A stretch of DNA of 64,000 nt from CAZCBX01 sp964497185. Its GTDB lineage: Bacteria; Bdellovibrionota_G; JALEGL01; JAGRMV01. The position numbers were made by a program, and so were the translations under genes. Below are positions 9,713-17,915 of the stretch, one piece after another. How positions within the stretch are numbered: position 1 is the first letter of the stretch; every line of letters starts with the position of its first letter. The stretch spans positions 1 to 64,000 of the forward strand of contig CAZCBX010000007.1 of the NCBI GenBank assembly GCA_964497185.1, given 5' to 3'. The notes under the pieces are model-generated. The model saw only the letters and a list, made by a program, of their open reading frames with translations. It searched no databases and had not been told where the DNA came from.

Positions 9713-9859
9713 CTTTAACACATAAAAACTAGCAAAGTTCTACGATCGAAGCACTGAGTTGAACCGACGAATGAGAAGGTTTTAGCCGTGCTTGGAGCGA
9801 AGCGACTTAGCACGCAGCTTATGCCTGGTTTTTGCTCGCATCGCGAGCGAAAATCCAGG
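9691..9859 (+). repeat. tRNA-Cys tail repeat, unit 1 (169 bp)
   Basis: The unit starts in the T loop of the real tRNA and runs to 9859. At 9860 the same tRNA tail (TCGAATCCGACCGTCGCC) begins again. It contains GAACCGACGAAT (9761-9772), an exact inverted copy of tRNA bases 9681-9692. From 9779 it carries the module shared with the tRNA-Gly locus: an AGCCGTGCT/AGCAC-type stem, then a hairpin at 9824-9859 (CCTGG...GCTCGC / GCGAGC...CCAGG). Confidence 0.85.
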
Positions 9860-10147
9860 TCGAATCCGACCGTCGCCTCCACTTTAACACATAAAAACTA
9901 GCAAAGTTCTACGATCGAAGCACTGAGTTGAACCGACGAATGAGAAGGTTTTAGCCGTGCTTGGAGCGAAGCGACTTAGCACGCGGCTTATGCCTGGTTT
10001 TCGCTCACAACAGTGAGCGGAAATCCAGGTCACGACAAATGTGCAGAAGGCACATGCAATACCGGCATCATTTTTACGATTAGTAAAAATGATATCATTG
10101 GGAAGCGAGGCAGCCGGAAGGTTGACTAAAATCCGACCGTCGCCTCC
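9860..10147 (+). repeat. tRNA-Cys tail repeat, unit 2 with extra hairpins
   Basis: About 127 bp are identical to unit 1. The distal hairpin then differs but keeps pairing (GCTCAC / GTGAGC instead of GCTCGC / GCGAGC). After CCAGGTC the sequence is new: a small stem TGTGC/GCACA (10040-10054), an 11-bp stem (10067-10093), and a third partial tRNA tail AATCCGACCGTCGCCTCC at 10130-10147. No gene is seen here. Confidence 0.8.
10067..10093. repeat. Perfect 11-bp hairpin
   Basis: ATCATTTTTAC and GTAAAAATGAT enclose a 5-base loop. It lacks a following T run, so it is not a standard terminator. Confidence 0.6.
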
Positions 10148-10162
10148 TTTCTCCCGTAGATC

Positions 10163-10251
10163 GGGGAAGGATGGTTTCCCGCCGTCGAATGGCTCCCTCA
10201 GCCTTCGGCTTCAGTCCGCTTGAGTTCTCCTCTGGGAAACCATCCTTCCCC
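10163..10251. repeat. Long hairpin with perfect 18-bp arms
   Basis: GGGGAAGGATGGTTTCCC (10163-10180) and its exact complement (10234-10251) flank a 53-base core that contains a smaller AGCC-TTC-GGCT hairpin. It lies directly after the third tRNA tail copy and before the following gene. Only one copy is in the window. Confidence 0.7.
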
Positions 10252-10323
10252 TGGAGCAACCCTAGATATAGTGGAAAAGTCTGGGAGTTGACGTATTGCA
10301 TTGCTGTGGGATATGTATTTTTT

Positions 10324-11196
10324 ATGACCTTTTCTCGCTTAAACAAGTTGTGCTTATTTTTTTTGGGTGCCTGTTGGGCATGGAGCGCTGAGGCAACCAT
10401 CGAATTTGTAAATTTAAGCCGTTTACAGACAGTTGAAGCGGTAAAAGCGCACACGTTTGATCTGCTGTACAATGGAAATGAAAATTTTCGTGGCATGATC
10501 CGTGAGCTGGATGAAAATTCAGATCAAGTTTATAAAATGGTGTTTGTGGACACCGATCTTCATCCTCAATTTCGGGGCGGTGCCAAACCGGGCTTTCATT
10601 TCAATGGCGCTTTTTACGTGAGCTCGAATGCCAACGTGCAACATTCTCCGGATCAAATTGCGCAAAATCCGGCACTTGCCAAAGAAAATGCCATCAATGA
10701 CTTACGGTTTATGAGCAATGTTATTTTGCTTTTTATGCGCGATATCCCTGTGGGCGACAAAACGTTTTACAGCGTGCAGGAAGGCACCATGCTACAGGAA
10801 ACGTTTCATGCCCTTCAGCATGAATACCACTGCGATCACGGTCAGCCGGACTATTTTTTAAAGTTAAACGAACACTTACCCATCATTGAGGTAGAGGGTG
10901 AATTGGCCAACTACTTATTTCGCAAACCCAACCGCGATGACATCCTTCGCGTACAAATGGCCAAAATCAAAGGCTTTCAACAAATGGTCACCTATTTTAA
11001 GGGCCTGGCATTGGGATATGAGGCATCCGAAAAAGAGAGAACCCAATTCAATCAAACATTGATGGACGTATGGACATTCATGGTCAATCACATGGGCTAC
11101 CCCAAAGTGACAAGCAACCAGTCAAAAAGCAACCTCACCCTCACCAACCTAAAAACCCTCCACTGGTTCATGAAAACCAAAAAATACAACAATTAA
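10324..11196 (+). CDS. Secreted protein of unknown function with HxxQHE motif
   Basis: The frame is open from 10171, but that part lies in the 18-bp hairpin. The ATG at 10324 gives a clean signal peptide (MTFSRLNKLCLFFLGACWAW, cut after SAEA), leaving a 290-residue precursor. Residues near 160-170 contain ETFHALQHEYHCDH followed by EVEGELANYLF, a spacing of His and Glu reminiscent of zinc metalloprotease-like families. I do not recognise the family, so activity is unproven. It sits between the tRNA-Cys and tRNA-Gly repeat arrays, which could mark an insertion hot spot. Confidence 0.7.
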   Translation: MTFSRLNKLCLFFLGACWAWSAEATIEFVNLSRLQTVEAVKAHTFDLLYNGNENFRGMIRELDENSDQVYKMVFVDTDLHPQFRGGAKPGFHFNGAFYVSSNANVQHSPDQIAQNPALAKENAINDLRFMSNVILLFMRDIPVGDKTFYSVQEGTMLQETFHALQHEYHCDHGQPDYFLKLNEHLPIIEVEGELANYLFRKPNRDDILRVQMAKIKGFQQMVTYFKGLALGYEASEKERTQFNQTLMDVWTFMVNHMGYPKVTSNQSKSNLTLTNLKTLHWFMKTKKYNN

Positions 11197-11198
11197 AA

Positions 11199-11399
11199 TA
11201 GAAGCGGAAGAAGCCAAGGCGCTGAGCGCACAATAGACAGACGAACTCTGTTTTAGCCGTGCTTAGAGCGAAGCGACTTAGCACACGGCTTATGCCTGGT
11301 TTTCGCTCACAACAGTGAGCGGAAATCCAGGTCGAATCCCCTCGAAGTGTAGTGTATATATCGAAATCGAAAATCTTTGAGGACCCACCTTAAAAAAGA
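11199..11399 (-). repeat. tRNA-Gly tail repeat, distal unit (about 200 bp)
   Basis: The unit carries a degenerate copy of the tRNA-Gly 3' end at its left edge (GAAGCGGAAGAAG) and the shared module at 11250-11340 on the + strand, with hairpin GCTCAC/GTGAGC. Spacing to the next copy is 200-201 bp. Confidence 0.75.
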
Positions 11400-11600
11400 T
11401 GGAGCGGGAGAAGCCATGGCGCGTGAGCGCCCAATAGACAGACGAACTCTGTTTTAGCCGTGCTCGGAGCGAAGCGACTTAGCACACGGCTTATGCCTGG
11501 TTTTCGCTCACAACAGTGAGCGGAAATCCAGGTCGAATCCCCTCGAAGTGTAGTGTATATATCGAAATCGAAAATCTTTGAGGACCCACCTTAGAAAAGA
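11400..11600 (-). repeat. tRNA-Gly tail repeat, proximal unit (201 bp)
   Basis: TGGAGCGGGAGAAG at 11400-11413 repeats the 3' end of the tRNA-Gly gene (11601-11614, + strand view). The rest is nearly identical to the distal unit, including the shared module at 11451-11541. The module is in the opposite orientation relative to its tRNA compared with the tRNA-Cys locus. Confidence 0.8.
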
Positions 11601-11676
11601 TGGAGCGGGAGAAGGGATTCGAACCCTCGACCCTCACGTTGGCAACGTGATGCTCTACCAGCTGAGCTACTCCCGC
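11601..11676 (-). tRNA. tRNA-Gly (GCC)
   Basis: On the minus strand, GCGGGAG pairs with CTCCCGC. The anticodon loop TTGCCAA gives GCC, the T arm is GAGGG-TTCGAAT-CCCTT and CCA is encoded at 11603-11601. The 230 bases between it and the protease gene hold no further gene; a TATCAT near 11835 could be the -10 for the protease. Confidence 0.95.
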
Positions 11677-11907
11677 AAAAAGTAGTGTTGAGAGATATGA
11701 AAATTTGGTGCGGTTGTCAAGTTTCTTTTCACATTGAACCATACTCGGCCAACGCAAGCACCGATCGTGTTTTGAAAGCCAAGCAAAACAATGAAAAGCG
11801 CAAAACCATTGGCTTTCAAGGCATATTTTCGCTATCATAGTCGGATATAAAAACATCGTGCTTGCTCAGATGGGTTCGATACAACCATGCTCGTTAAAGG
11901 ATTATTC

Positions 11908-14637
11908 ATGAAACGCTCGTCTTTTATTGCTTTTTTGCTGTCGTGTCTTTTTATACTTACACCTTCCACCTCACCGGCCGCCAGTTCTATCACCGATTGG
12001 TTTATGCATTCGGCTTTTCAACGCTCTTCGATGCAGCGTCTCAACAAATCTCTGCTGTATGTCCATAAAGAATATGTGGAGCCAGGGCGCATTGATTATT
12101 CGGACATGTTTTTGTCCGCCTGTGACGAACTTTCACAATACATTGCTGAATTCACGTACACCCCTACATCCGACAAAGCCATCCATGCCAACGTGCTGGA
12201 TGAAAAAAAAGAATTTTCAACGCAAATTGCGTCCATTTATAGCTTGCGCAATCAAATTACAGACCTATTGAAGTTTATCTCTCAGTACAAAGAAAGTGAT
12301 ATCAATGAGAGTCTGCTGGAAGAAATTGCCATTCAAGGCATATTAAAAACCTTAGACCCCCATTCTGTCTTTTTGTCCAAGGAGGTGCTCAAAGAAACCA
12401 ACGTGGGCATTGAAGGAAAATTTGGCGGGTTGGGCATTGTCATCGGTTTTCGGGATGGTTTTTTAACGGTGATTTCTCCCATTGATGGCACACCGGCTTC
12501 ACGGGCAGGCGTTCAAGCTGGCGATCGAATTGTTAAAATTGAAGATGAACCCACCCTGGGCATGACTTTGACAGAGGCCGTCTCCAAAATGAGGGGAGAA
12601 GAAGGTACGCAAGTCGAAATCACCATTTCACGCAAAGGGGCCAAAGCGGAAAAAGACTACAAGTTAACCCGTGCGCAAATTAAAATTGTCAATACAGAAG
12701 CCACGTTGCTCAGCGACAACATTGGGTACATCCGCTTAAAAGGTTTTGACAAGGCTTCTGCCCAACAGCTGCGCGCCCATATTGAAAAGATGAAATCCGA
12801 AAGCCCACAAGGTGAGCTCAAAGGTTTGATTTTTGACCTGCGCAACAATCCAGGCGGTTTGTTGGATCAATCGATCGCCGTGGCCGATCTGTTCTTGCCC
12901 AAAGGCGATATCGTAAGCACAGTGGAGCGCGGTAAAAAAATGAATGATCATCAATATGCACGCAAGCAAGATGATTACGAATTTCCAATGATTGTTTTAA
13001 TCAATCAGGGCAGCGCGAGTGCATCTGAAATTGTGTCGGGCGCCCTTAAAAAAAATGATCGTGCCCTTTTGATTGGTGACACCAGCTTCGGCAAGGGAAC
13101 CGTCCAGCAGATTTTTCCTCTGCCTGAACAAACAGCGCTTAAACTAACCGTGGCACAGTACCTAACCACAGGTGAAGTCTCCATCCAAAGTATTGGCATC
13201 AGTCCAGACATCCAAACCCATCCAGTATGGGTGGATGACGAAGAGGTTCGTTTTGCAGAGTTTTATGAAGGGCGAACCGAAAAAACGCTTGATCGCCACT
13301 TCGTCAATAAAAAAGCATTAAAGGATAAACCTAAGTTTTCCATGTCTTATTTGTTGAATACTTCCGAAGATGATGAAGATCAAAAGGTGGTCAATGAGTA
13401 TCAATTCAGTCGTTTGTCGCCAGAGAAAAAACAAGAACAACTGTTTAAATCTTTTGAGGTGAAATTTGCACATGAAATTTTGCAAGAAGCCACCCCCGAT
13501 ACACAAAAAGGCAGTCAACTTTACAAATTGGCTCAAAAGCAAATGGAAAAAATTAAAAAAGAGCAGCAACAAGAAATCGCTTCGGCGCTGATGAATGAGA
13601 AAATCGACTGGACTTATCCGCCACAAGACGAAAAAACCTGCCAGCAAGAAAATTTGGTGATTGAGACCAGCATTGAACCAAAAGCAAAAACCTACAAACC
13701 CGGCCAGCAGATTACCCTGCAAACATCGGTCACCAACCCTGGCAAATGTACTCTGTACCAAGTTCGCTCGGCAACAGAATCAGGCGTAGAGTCTCTGAAC
13801 GAGCTGCACATGTACTTGGGCAAACTCGATGCAGGTCAAACGGTGTCTCAAAGCAAAACCATCACTTTGGATGAATACCAGCCCAGAAGTTTGGCTGCCA
13901 TCGATTTTGTTTTTTACGATGCCCACGATAAGCTCAATGAAACAAGAACGGTTCCCATCAACATTGAAGCTTCGAATCGCCCTACGTTCACCATCACCCA
14001 TCAGCTTTTTAATCAAGAAAGCAAAGAAGCCACGGGCAATGTTTCTGTAGGCAAAAAATACCGCCTCAAAGTTCAAGTGAAAAACAAAAGCGAATTTGAA
14101 GGCAAAGAGTTGATGGTTACATTAAAGCAAAAGGGAGATAAAACCATCACGCTCGATCAATCTCGACACACCATTGAATCTTTGGCATCGGGCAAAGAAG
14201 CTTCGTTGGATTTTTCATTTCGTCTTAACGAGGTGATGGACGATGCATTGCCACTCCAGATTCAGCTTACGGATATTAAAAATCGCTATGTGCTGTCTTC
14301 GATGGTGAACATTCCCATGCAAGATGCCCCCGAAAAAGGAACCAAAGACCTCGTAACACTCATTCCTCCTACGATTGATGTGATGGATGTTAAACAAGAT
14401 CCCAAATCGCGCAGCATTGATATTCAAGGCTTGCTCAAGGATAATGAAGAAGTCAAAGACTTGTACGTGTTTATCAATGGAGACAAGGTTTATTACAATC
14501 GTTTTAAAACCAAACAAGCCATGCAAAAGTTCTTAATTCATCTACCGCTGGAAGACGAGGAAAACGACATACAAATTGTGACCAGAGATCAGCAGGATTT
14601 GCAAACAGGGTACAATTTATTGGTGCATCGAAACTAG
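11908..14637 (+). CDS. Carboxy-terminal processing protease (S41) with long C-terminal extension
   Basis: A periplasmic serine protease of the Ctp/Prc type. The ATG at 11908 is preceded by AAAGGA with 6-base spacing and starts a signal peptide (MKRSSFIAFLLSCLFIL); the in-frame ATG at 11887 lacks this. A PDZ domain (about 165-245) follows LDPHSVFL. The S41 core has the nucleophile Ser in NQGSASASE (about 370) and the general base Lys in SFGKGTVQ (about 394). The last 350 residues are beta-rich with two immunoglobulin-like stretches (VTNPGKC, VQVKNKSEFEG), far beyond the usual 400-700 residue length, and probably bind substrate or partners. Confidence 0.88.
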   Translation: MKRSSFIAFLLSCLFILTPSTSPAASSITDWFMHSAFQRSSMQRLNKSLLYVHKEYVEPGRIDYSDMFLSACDELSQYIAEFTYTPTSDKAIHANVLDEKKEFSTQIASIYSLRNQITDLLKFISQYKESDINESLLEEIAIQGILKTLDPHSVFLSKEVLKETNVGIEGKFGGLGIVIGFRDGFLTVISPIDGTPASRAGVQAGDRIVKIEDEPTLGMTLTEAVSKMRGEEGTQVEITISRKGAKAEKDYKLTRAQIKIVNTEATLLSDNIGYIRLKGFDKASAQQLRAHIEKMKSESPQGELKGLIFDLRNNPGGLLDQSIAVADLFLPKGDIVSTVERGKKMNDHQYARKQDDYEFPMIVLINQGSASASEIVSGALKKNDRALLIGDTSFGKGTVQQIFPLPEQTALKLTVAQYLTTGEVSIQSIGISPDIQTHPVWVDDEEVRFAEFYEGRTEKTLDRHFVNKKALKDKPKFSMSYLLNTSEDDEDQKVVNEYQFSRLSPEKKQEQLFKSFEVKFAHEILQEATPDTQKGSQLYKLAQKQMEKIKKEQQQEIASALMNEKIDWTYPPQDEKTCQQENLVIETSIEPKAKTYKPGQQITLQTSVTNPGKCTLYQVRSATESGVESLNELHMYLGKLDAGQTVSQSKTITLDEYQPRSLAAIDFVFYDAHDKLNETRTVPINIEASNRPTFTITHQLFNQESKEATGNVSVGKKYRLKVQVKNKSEFEGKELMVTLKQKGDKTITLDQSRHTIESLASGKEASLDFSFRLNEVMDDALPLQIQLTDIKNRYVLSSMVNIPMQDAPEKGTKDLVTLIPPTIDVMDVKQDPKSRSIDIQGLLKDNEEVKDLYVFINGDKVYYNRFKTKQAMQKFLIHLPLEDEENDIQIVTRDQQDLQTGYNLLVHRN

Positions 14638-14693
14638 GGCCGCCTGGCTACGAATTCATCGATTGTTATTTCAAAGGATCGCAATAAAAAGAT

Positions 14694-15356
14694 CTACTTT
14701 TTCATCACTTTGATGTCGTCGTAGTCGCCTTTGGCTTTGCGCAGTGTTTTTACGCTGTTGGCATCGGTTAAAAAACCAAAGGCCACTGGATCATCGGGCT
14801 TTGAATCAAAAAGCATTTTGTAATCTTTCATCACGTCGCGCTTTTCGGTGACCCACTGTCCAATCGGCTCTTTGCCTTTACGAATGACAATGATGGGAAA
14901 GTTTTCATGCCGACGGATGACAGTTTCTTCTTTTACAGAGCTACTCCACACGTATTTAATGGATTTGGGCATAAACCATTTTTTGGGAAACACCACGTAA
15001 ATGCCGGCCACACTGTCGTTGTTGCCACTGAGCTCATTGGCTTTTTCAGGAAATATATGGGCTCGCCATTTCCACGATAGAATTGGATATTTATGGATGT
15101 CCCAACCCTTTTTTCGAAAAAGCTGCACCGACTGACCGGTGTCATAAGCCTGCAAATACTGATTGTTTTCTTCTTTTTGTATGGAATACACTTCGGAGGC
15201 AATGCCGTTGCGTGAACGCCAGCGAGAAGATGGCTGAAGTTGGCCCACCGCATAAGAAGAAAAATCTTCCAAAATGGTGCCTTGAGCAAAACTGGTTGAG
15301 GGCCATGAAAAAAAGGTGATCGTTAGTAGGCAAAAAGTTTTAAGTGATGTATGCAT
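14694..15356 (-). CDS. DUF3047 exported protein
   Basis: 220 residues from the ATG at 15356, which begins a signal peptide (MHTSLKTFCLLTITFFSW, cut after SFAQ). An upstream in-frame start at 15416 would run into mreB and is disfavoured. The WKWRAHIFP, NDSVAGIYVVFP and VAFGFLTDANS motifs match DUF3047, a family of unknown function in deltaproteobacteria and relatives. It is divergent from mreB across only 38 bp. Confidence 0.8.
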   Translation of the reverse strand: MHTSLKTFCLLTITFFSWPSTSFAQGTILEDFSSYAVGQLQPSSRWRSRNGIASEVYSIQKEENNQYLQAYDTGQSVQLFRKKGWDIHKYPILSWKWRAHIFPEKANELSGNNDSVAGIYVVFPKKWFMPKSIKYVWSSSVKEETVIRRHENFPIIVIRKGKEPIGQWVTEKRDVMKDYKMLFDSKPDDPVAFGFLTDANSVKTLRKAKGDYDDIKVMKK

Positions 15357-15394
15357 GATTTTCAGATTATAACGTAAAACATAGGCGAAAACCA
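15357..15394. promoter_or_regulatory. Divergent promoter, DUF3047 gene / mreB
   Basis: On the minus strand a perfect TATAAT (15371-15366) lies 9 bases before the DUF3047 ATG. On the plus strand TATAAC (15368-15373) overlaps it and would serve mreB. The -35 regions are weak. The overlap implies the two promoters compete. Confidence 0.4.
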
Positions 15395-16444
15395 TTGCTA
15401 GCATCTTTTTTTTCATCGTTTCTATCCGATGTGGCCATCGATTTGGGCACAGCCAACACCTTGGTTTATCATCAAACCAAAGGAATTGTGGTCAACGAAC
15501 CCTCCGTTGTTGCTGTTACCAATGAAGACGAGATTGAAGACCGAAAAGTTTTGGCCATTGGCTTAAAAGCCAAAGAGATGGCAGGCAAAGCACCCAACAG
15601 CATTCACGTGATTCGCCCCATCAAAGATGGTGTCATTGCCGATTTTTCCACCACCGAAGCCATGCTTAAACATTTTCTGGCCAAAGCTTCGGGGGGCAAT
15701 CATTTTTTTCGTCTGCGACCGCGGGTGGCCATCTGCATTCCTTCTGGTGTGACGGAGGTTGAAAAAAGAGCCGTAGAAGAGTCTGCACTTTCCGCAGGCG
15801 CAAGAGAAGTTTTTTTAGTGGAAGAGCCTGTTGCAGCGGCCATTGGCGCGGATATGCCCATTTTGGAACCCTCTGGCAACATGATCGTAGACATTGGTGG
15901 GGGCACCACCGAAGTGGCCTTGATTTCTCTGGGCGGTATCGTCATTGCCAACTCCATACGAATTGCTGGCGATCAAATGGACGAACACATTGTCACCCAC
16001 ATGAAGAAAAAATATTCTCTGCTCATCGGCGACACCACGGCCGAACACATCAAGGTCACCTATGGCGAAGCGTATCCTTCGGAAGATGAAAAAAAGGTTT
16101 CCATCAAAGGGCGCGATTTAATTCGTGGCGTGCCACGCACCGTTGAAGTCACCGTTTCCGAAATTCGTGAAGCGTTGCAAGAGCCCATTCGCAACATCAT
16201 TGAAACCATCCGTCAAACACTTGAAAAAACACCCCCTGAACTGGCGTCTGATATTCACGATCGAGGCATTGTATTAACCGGCGGCGTGGCTCAGTTAAAA
16301 AATTTGGACAAATTGATCGAAAAAGAAACCGGCCTACCCGTCACACTGGCCGAACAGCCCTTGCTCAGTGTGGTATTGGGCACAGGTAAAATTTTAAAAG
16401 ACCTGGATACCTATCAAAGCGTTTTAATTCGAAGACGATATTAG
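15395..16444 (+). CDS. mreB: Rod-shape actin MreB
   Basis: The bacterial actin that guides lateral wall synthesis. The 349 residues match the family length. DLGTANTLVY is phosphate loop 1, DIGGGTTEVALIS is phosphate loop 2 and GIVLTGGVAQL is the adenosine motif. The start is a TTG at 15395; the next in-frame GTG would remove the first beta strand. mreC and mreD do not follow, so the gene stands alone and convergent with mpl. Confidence 0.95.
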   Translation: MLASFFSSFLSDVAIDLGTANTLVYHQTKGIVVNEPSVVAVTNEDEIEDRKVLAIGLKAKEMAGKAPNSIHVIRPIKDGVIADFSTTEAMLKHFLAKASGGNHFFRLRPRVAICIPSGVTEVEKRAVEESALSAGAREVFLVEEPVAAAIGADMPILEPSGNMIVDIGGGTTEVALISLGGIVIANSIRIAGDQMDEHIVTHMKKKYSLLIGDTTAEHIKVTYGEAYPSEDEKKVSIKGRDLIRGVPRTVEVTVSEIREALQEPIRNIIETIRQTLEKTPPELASDIHDRGIVLTGGVAQLKNLDKLIEKETGLPVTLAEQPLLSVVLGTGKILKDLDTYQSVLIRRRY

Positions 16445-16484
16445 TCTTTGGATGGGGCGTCTTGAAACCGATGCCATAATGGCG

Positions 16485-17915
16485 CTACCCTGATTTCTCT
16501 TTGAGCGCTTTGACCAATCGGCGGGGAACGTCTTCAAATTTTCCATAAGTCATAAACAGCACCACATCGTTGGGGGTCACCTCTTCGCAAAGTCTGTTTA
16601 AAACCACTTCGGGTTCTTCGTAGTGGGCGCGTAGGCCAGATGCTGCAATATCATTTGCCACTTTCGCGCCGTCGAGCCGTTGATCTTCGGCCAAATTGTC
16701 CGCCTTTTGATGGGCTTTCGAGATGATGGCCACGTCAGCGCCTTGAAAACTTTGAGGCAACACGTCTTGAAAAAACTTTCTACGAACTGTATTGGAGCCA
16801 GGCTCAAAGATGGCCCATAAACGCCCCCCACGGCTTTTGGCCTGTGGGGCAAACCCTGCGATGGTTTTGGCGATGGCTGTAGGATGATGGGCGTAGTCTT
16901 CATACACGGCCACACCATTTTCTTCACCGAGAAAGTCTTGGCGTTTGCGTGCGCCCTCAAAAGACCGTATTGCTTTGGCAATGGCATCAAACGCCAGCCC
17001 TTGGTTGAGGGCCATGGCCACACATCCCACAATGTTGGCTACATTGTGCTGGCCCCACAAATGCGTTTCAATTTTGCCCAGGGCTTGCTGCCGATGCATG
17101 ATGGTAAAAAATTGTTTACCTTTGTCTTGCTTTACATCCGTTGCATAGTAGTCCACTGAAAAATCTGTGCTTGGCCCATCGCTGTACCAAATAACATCTT
17201 GACCAAACCGATCAGCCACTTTGCGCACCTCAGCGCTGGGCGCATAGGCAACCAAACTTCCGTCTGGGCTGATTTGGTCCACCAGTTTTTCAAACTGCTC
17301 AAGAATGTGCGCAAGATTTTTATAAATATCGGCATGATCAAATTCGATGCTTGTGATCATCACGTGCTGTGGACCATAGTGTAAAAACTTGGGCGTTTTT
17401 TCAAAAAAAGATGTGTCGTACTCGTCCCCTTCTAAAACAAAATATGAACCTTGGCCTTTATGAAAACCTTGCTGCAAGTTTTTTGGCACGCCGCCAATAA
17501 AGTAGCCAGGATCCAACCCCGCATCGGTAAAAATCCATGCCAGCAAAGAGGAAGAAGTTGTTTTGCCATGGGTGCCTGTCACCATCAACCGTTGATAATC
17601 CTTCATCAAAAAAGAATAGATGGCCTCCGGCATGGACATGTACGCAAGCTCCATATCCATTAAGGCTTGGGCTTCTGGGTTGTTGCGCGCAATCACATTG
17701 CCCACGATGACCAAATCAAGCTCAGGGTCGAGATTGTCTGCGCTGTAGCCCTCAAACAATTGAATGTTCATTTCCTCAAGAAAGTCCGATGCTGGAGGAT
17801 AAATCACACGATCGGACCCCTGCACGGTCCAACCCAATGTCTGAAACATGCGGGCCAAATGCACCATGGCTGAGCCACCAATGCCCATCAAATGAACGCG
17901 TTTAGGATTTGCCAT
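16485..17915 (-). CDS. mpl: Murein peptide ligase Mpl
   Basis: Mpl joins recycled L-Ala-gamma-D-Glu-meso-DAP to UDP-MurNAc in the cytoplasm. The ATG at 17915 has GGAG spaced 5 bases upstream; an in-frame ATG 18 bases earlier is possible. HLMGIGGSAMVHLARM at the N terminus, the ATP loop GTHGKTTS (about 112-118), DEYDTSFFEKTPKFLHY and DYAHHPTAI are diagnostic of Mpl rather than MurC. It overlaps the upstream serine hydrolase by 14 bases, so the two are co-translated. Confidence 0.93.
   Translation of the reverse strand: MANPKRVHLMGIGGSAMVHLARMFQTLGWTVQGSDRVIYPPASDFLEEMNIQLFEGYSADNLDPELDLVIVGNVIARNNPEAQALMDMELAYMSMPEAIYSFLMKDYQRLMVTGTHGKTTSSSLLAWIFTDAGLDPGYFIGGVPKNLQQGFHKGQGSYFVLEGDEYDTSFFEKTPKFLHYGPQHVMITSIEFDHADIYKNLAHILEQFEKLVDQISPDGSLVAYAPSAEVRKVADRFGQDVIWYSDGPSTDFSVDYYATDVKQDKGKQFFTIMHRQQALGKIETHLWGQHNVANIVGCVAMALNQGLAFDAIAKAIRSFEGARKRQDFLGEENGVAVYEDYAHHPTAIAKTIAGFAPQAKSRGGRLWAIFEPGSNTVRRKFFQDVLPQSFQGADVAIISKAHQKADNLAEDQRLDGAKVANDIAASGLRAHYEEPEVVLNRLCEEVTPNDVVLFMTYGKFEDVPRRLVKALKEKSG

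Noticed and set aside
10095..10496. Open frames over the 18-bp hairpin and the start of the secreted-protein gene
   Set aside because: Overlap with the signal-peptide gene on the other strand and with repeat DNA; no start signals.
9691..11600. CRISPR array
   Set aside because: Units are 169-201 bp, few, and include tRNA tails; there are no short regular repeats with unique spacers and no cas genes.
11491..11856. Minus-strand open frame over tRNA-Gly
   Set aside because: It translates the tRNA gene and its tail repeat, a common artefact.
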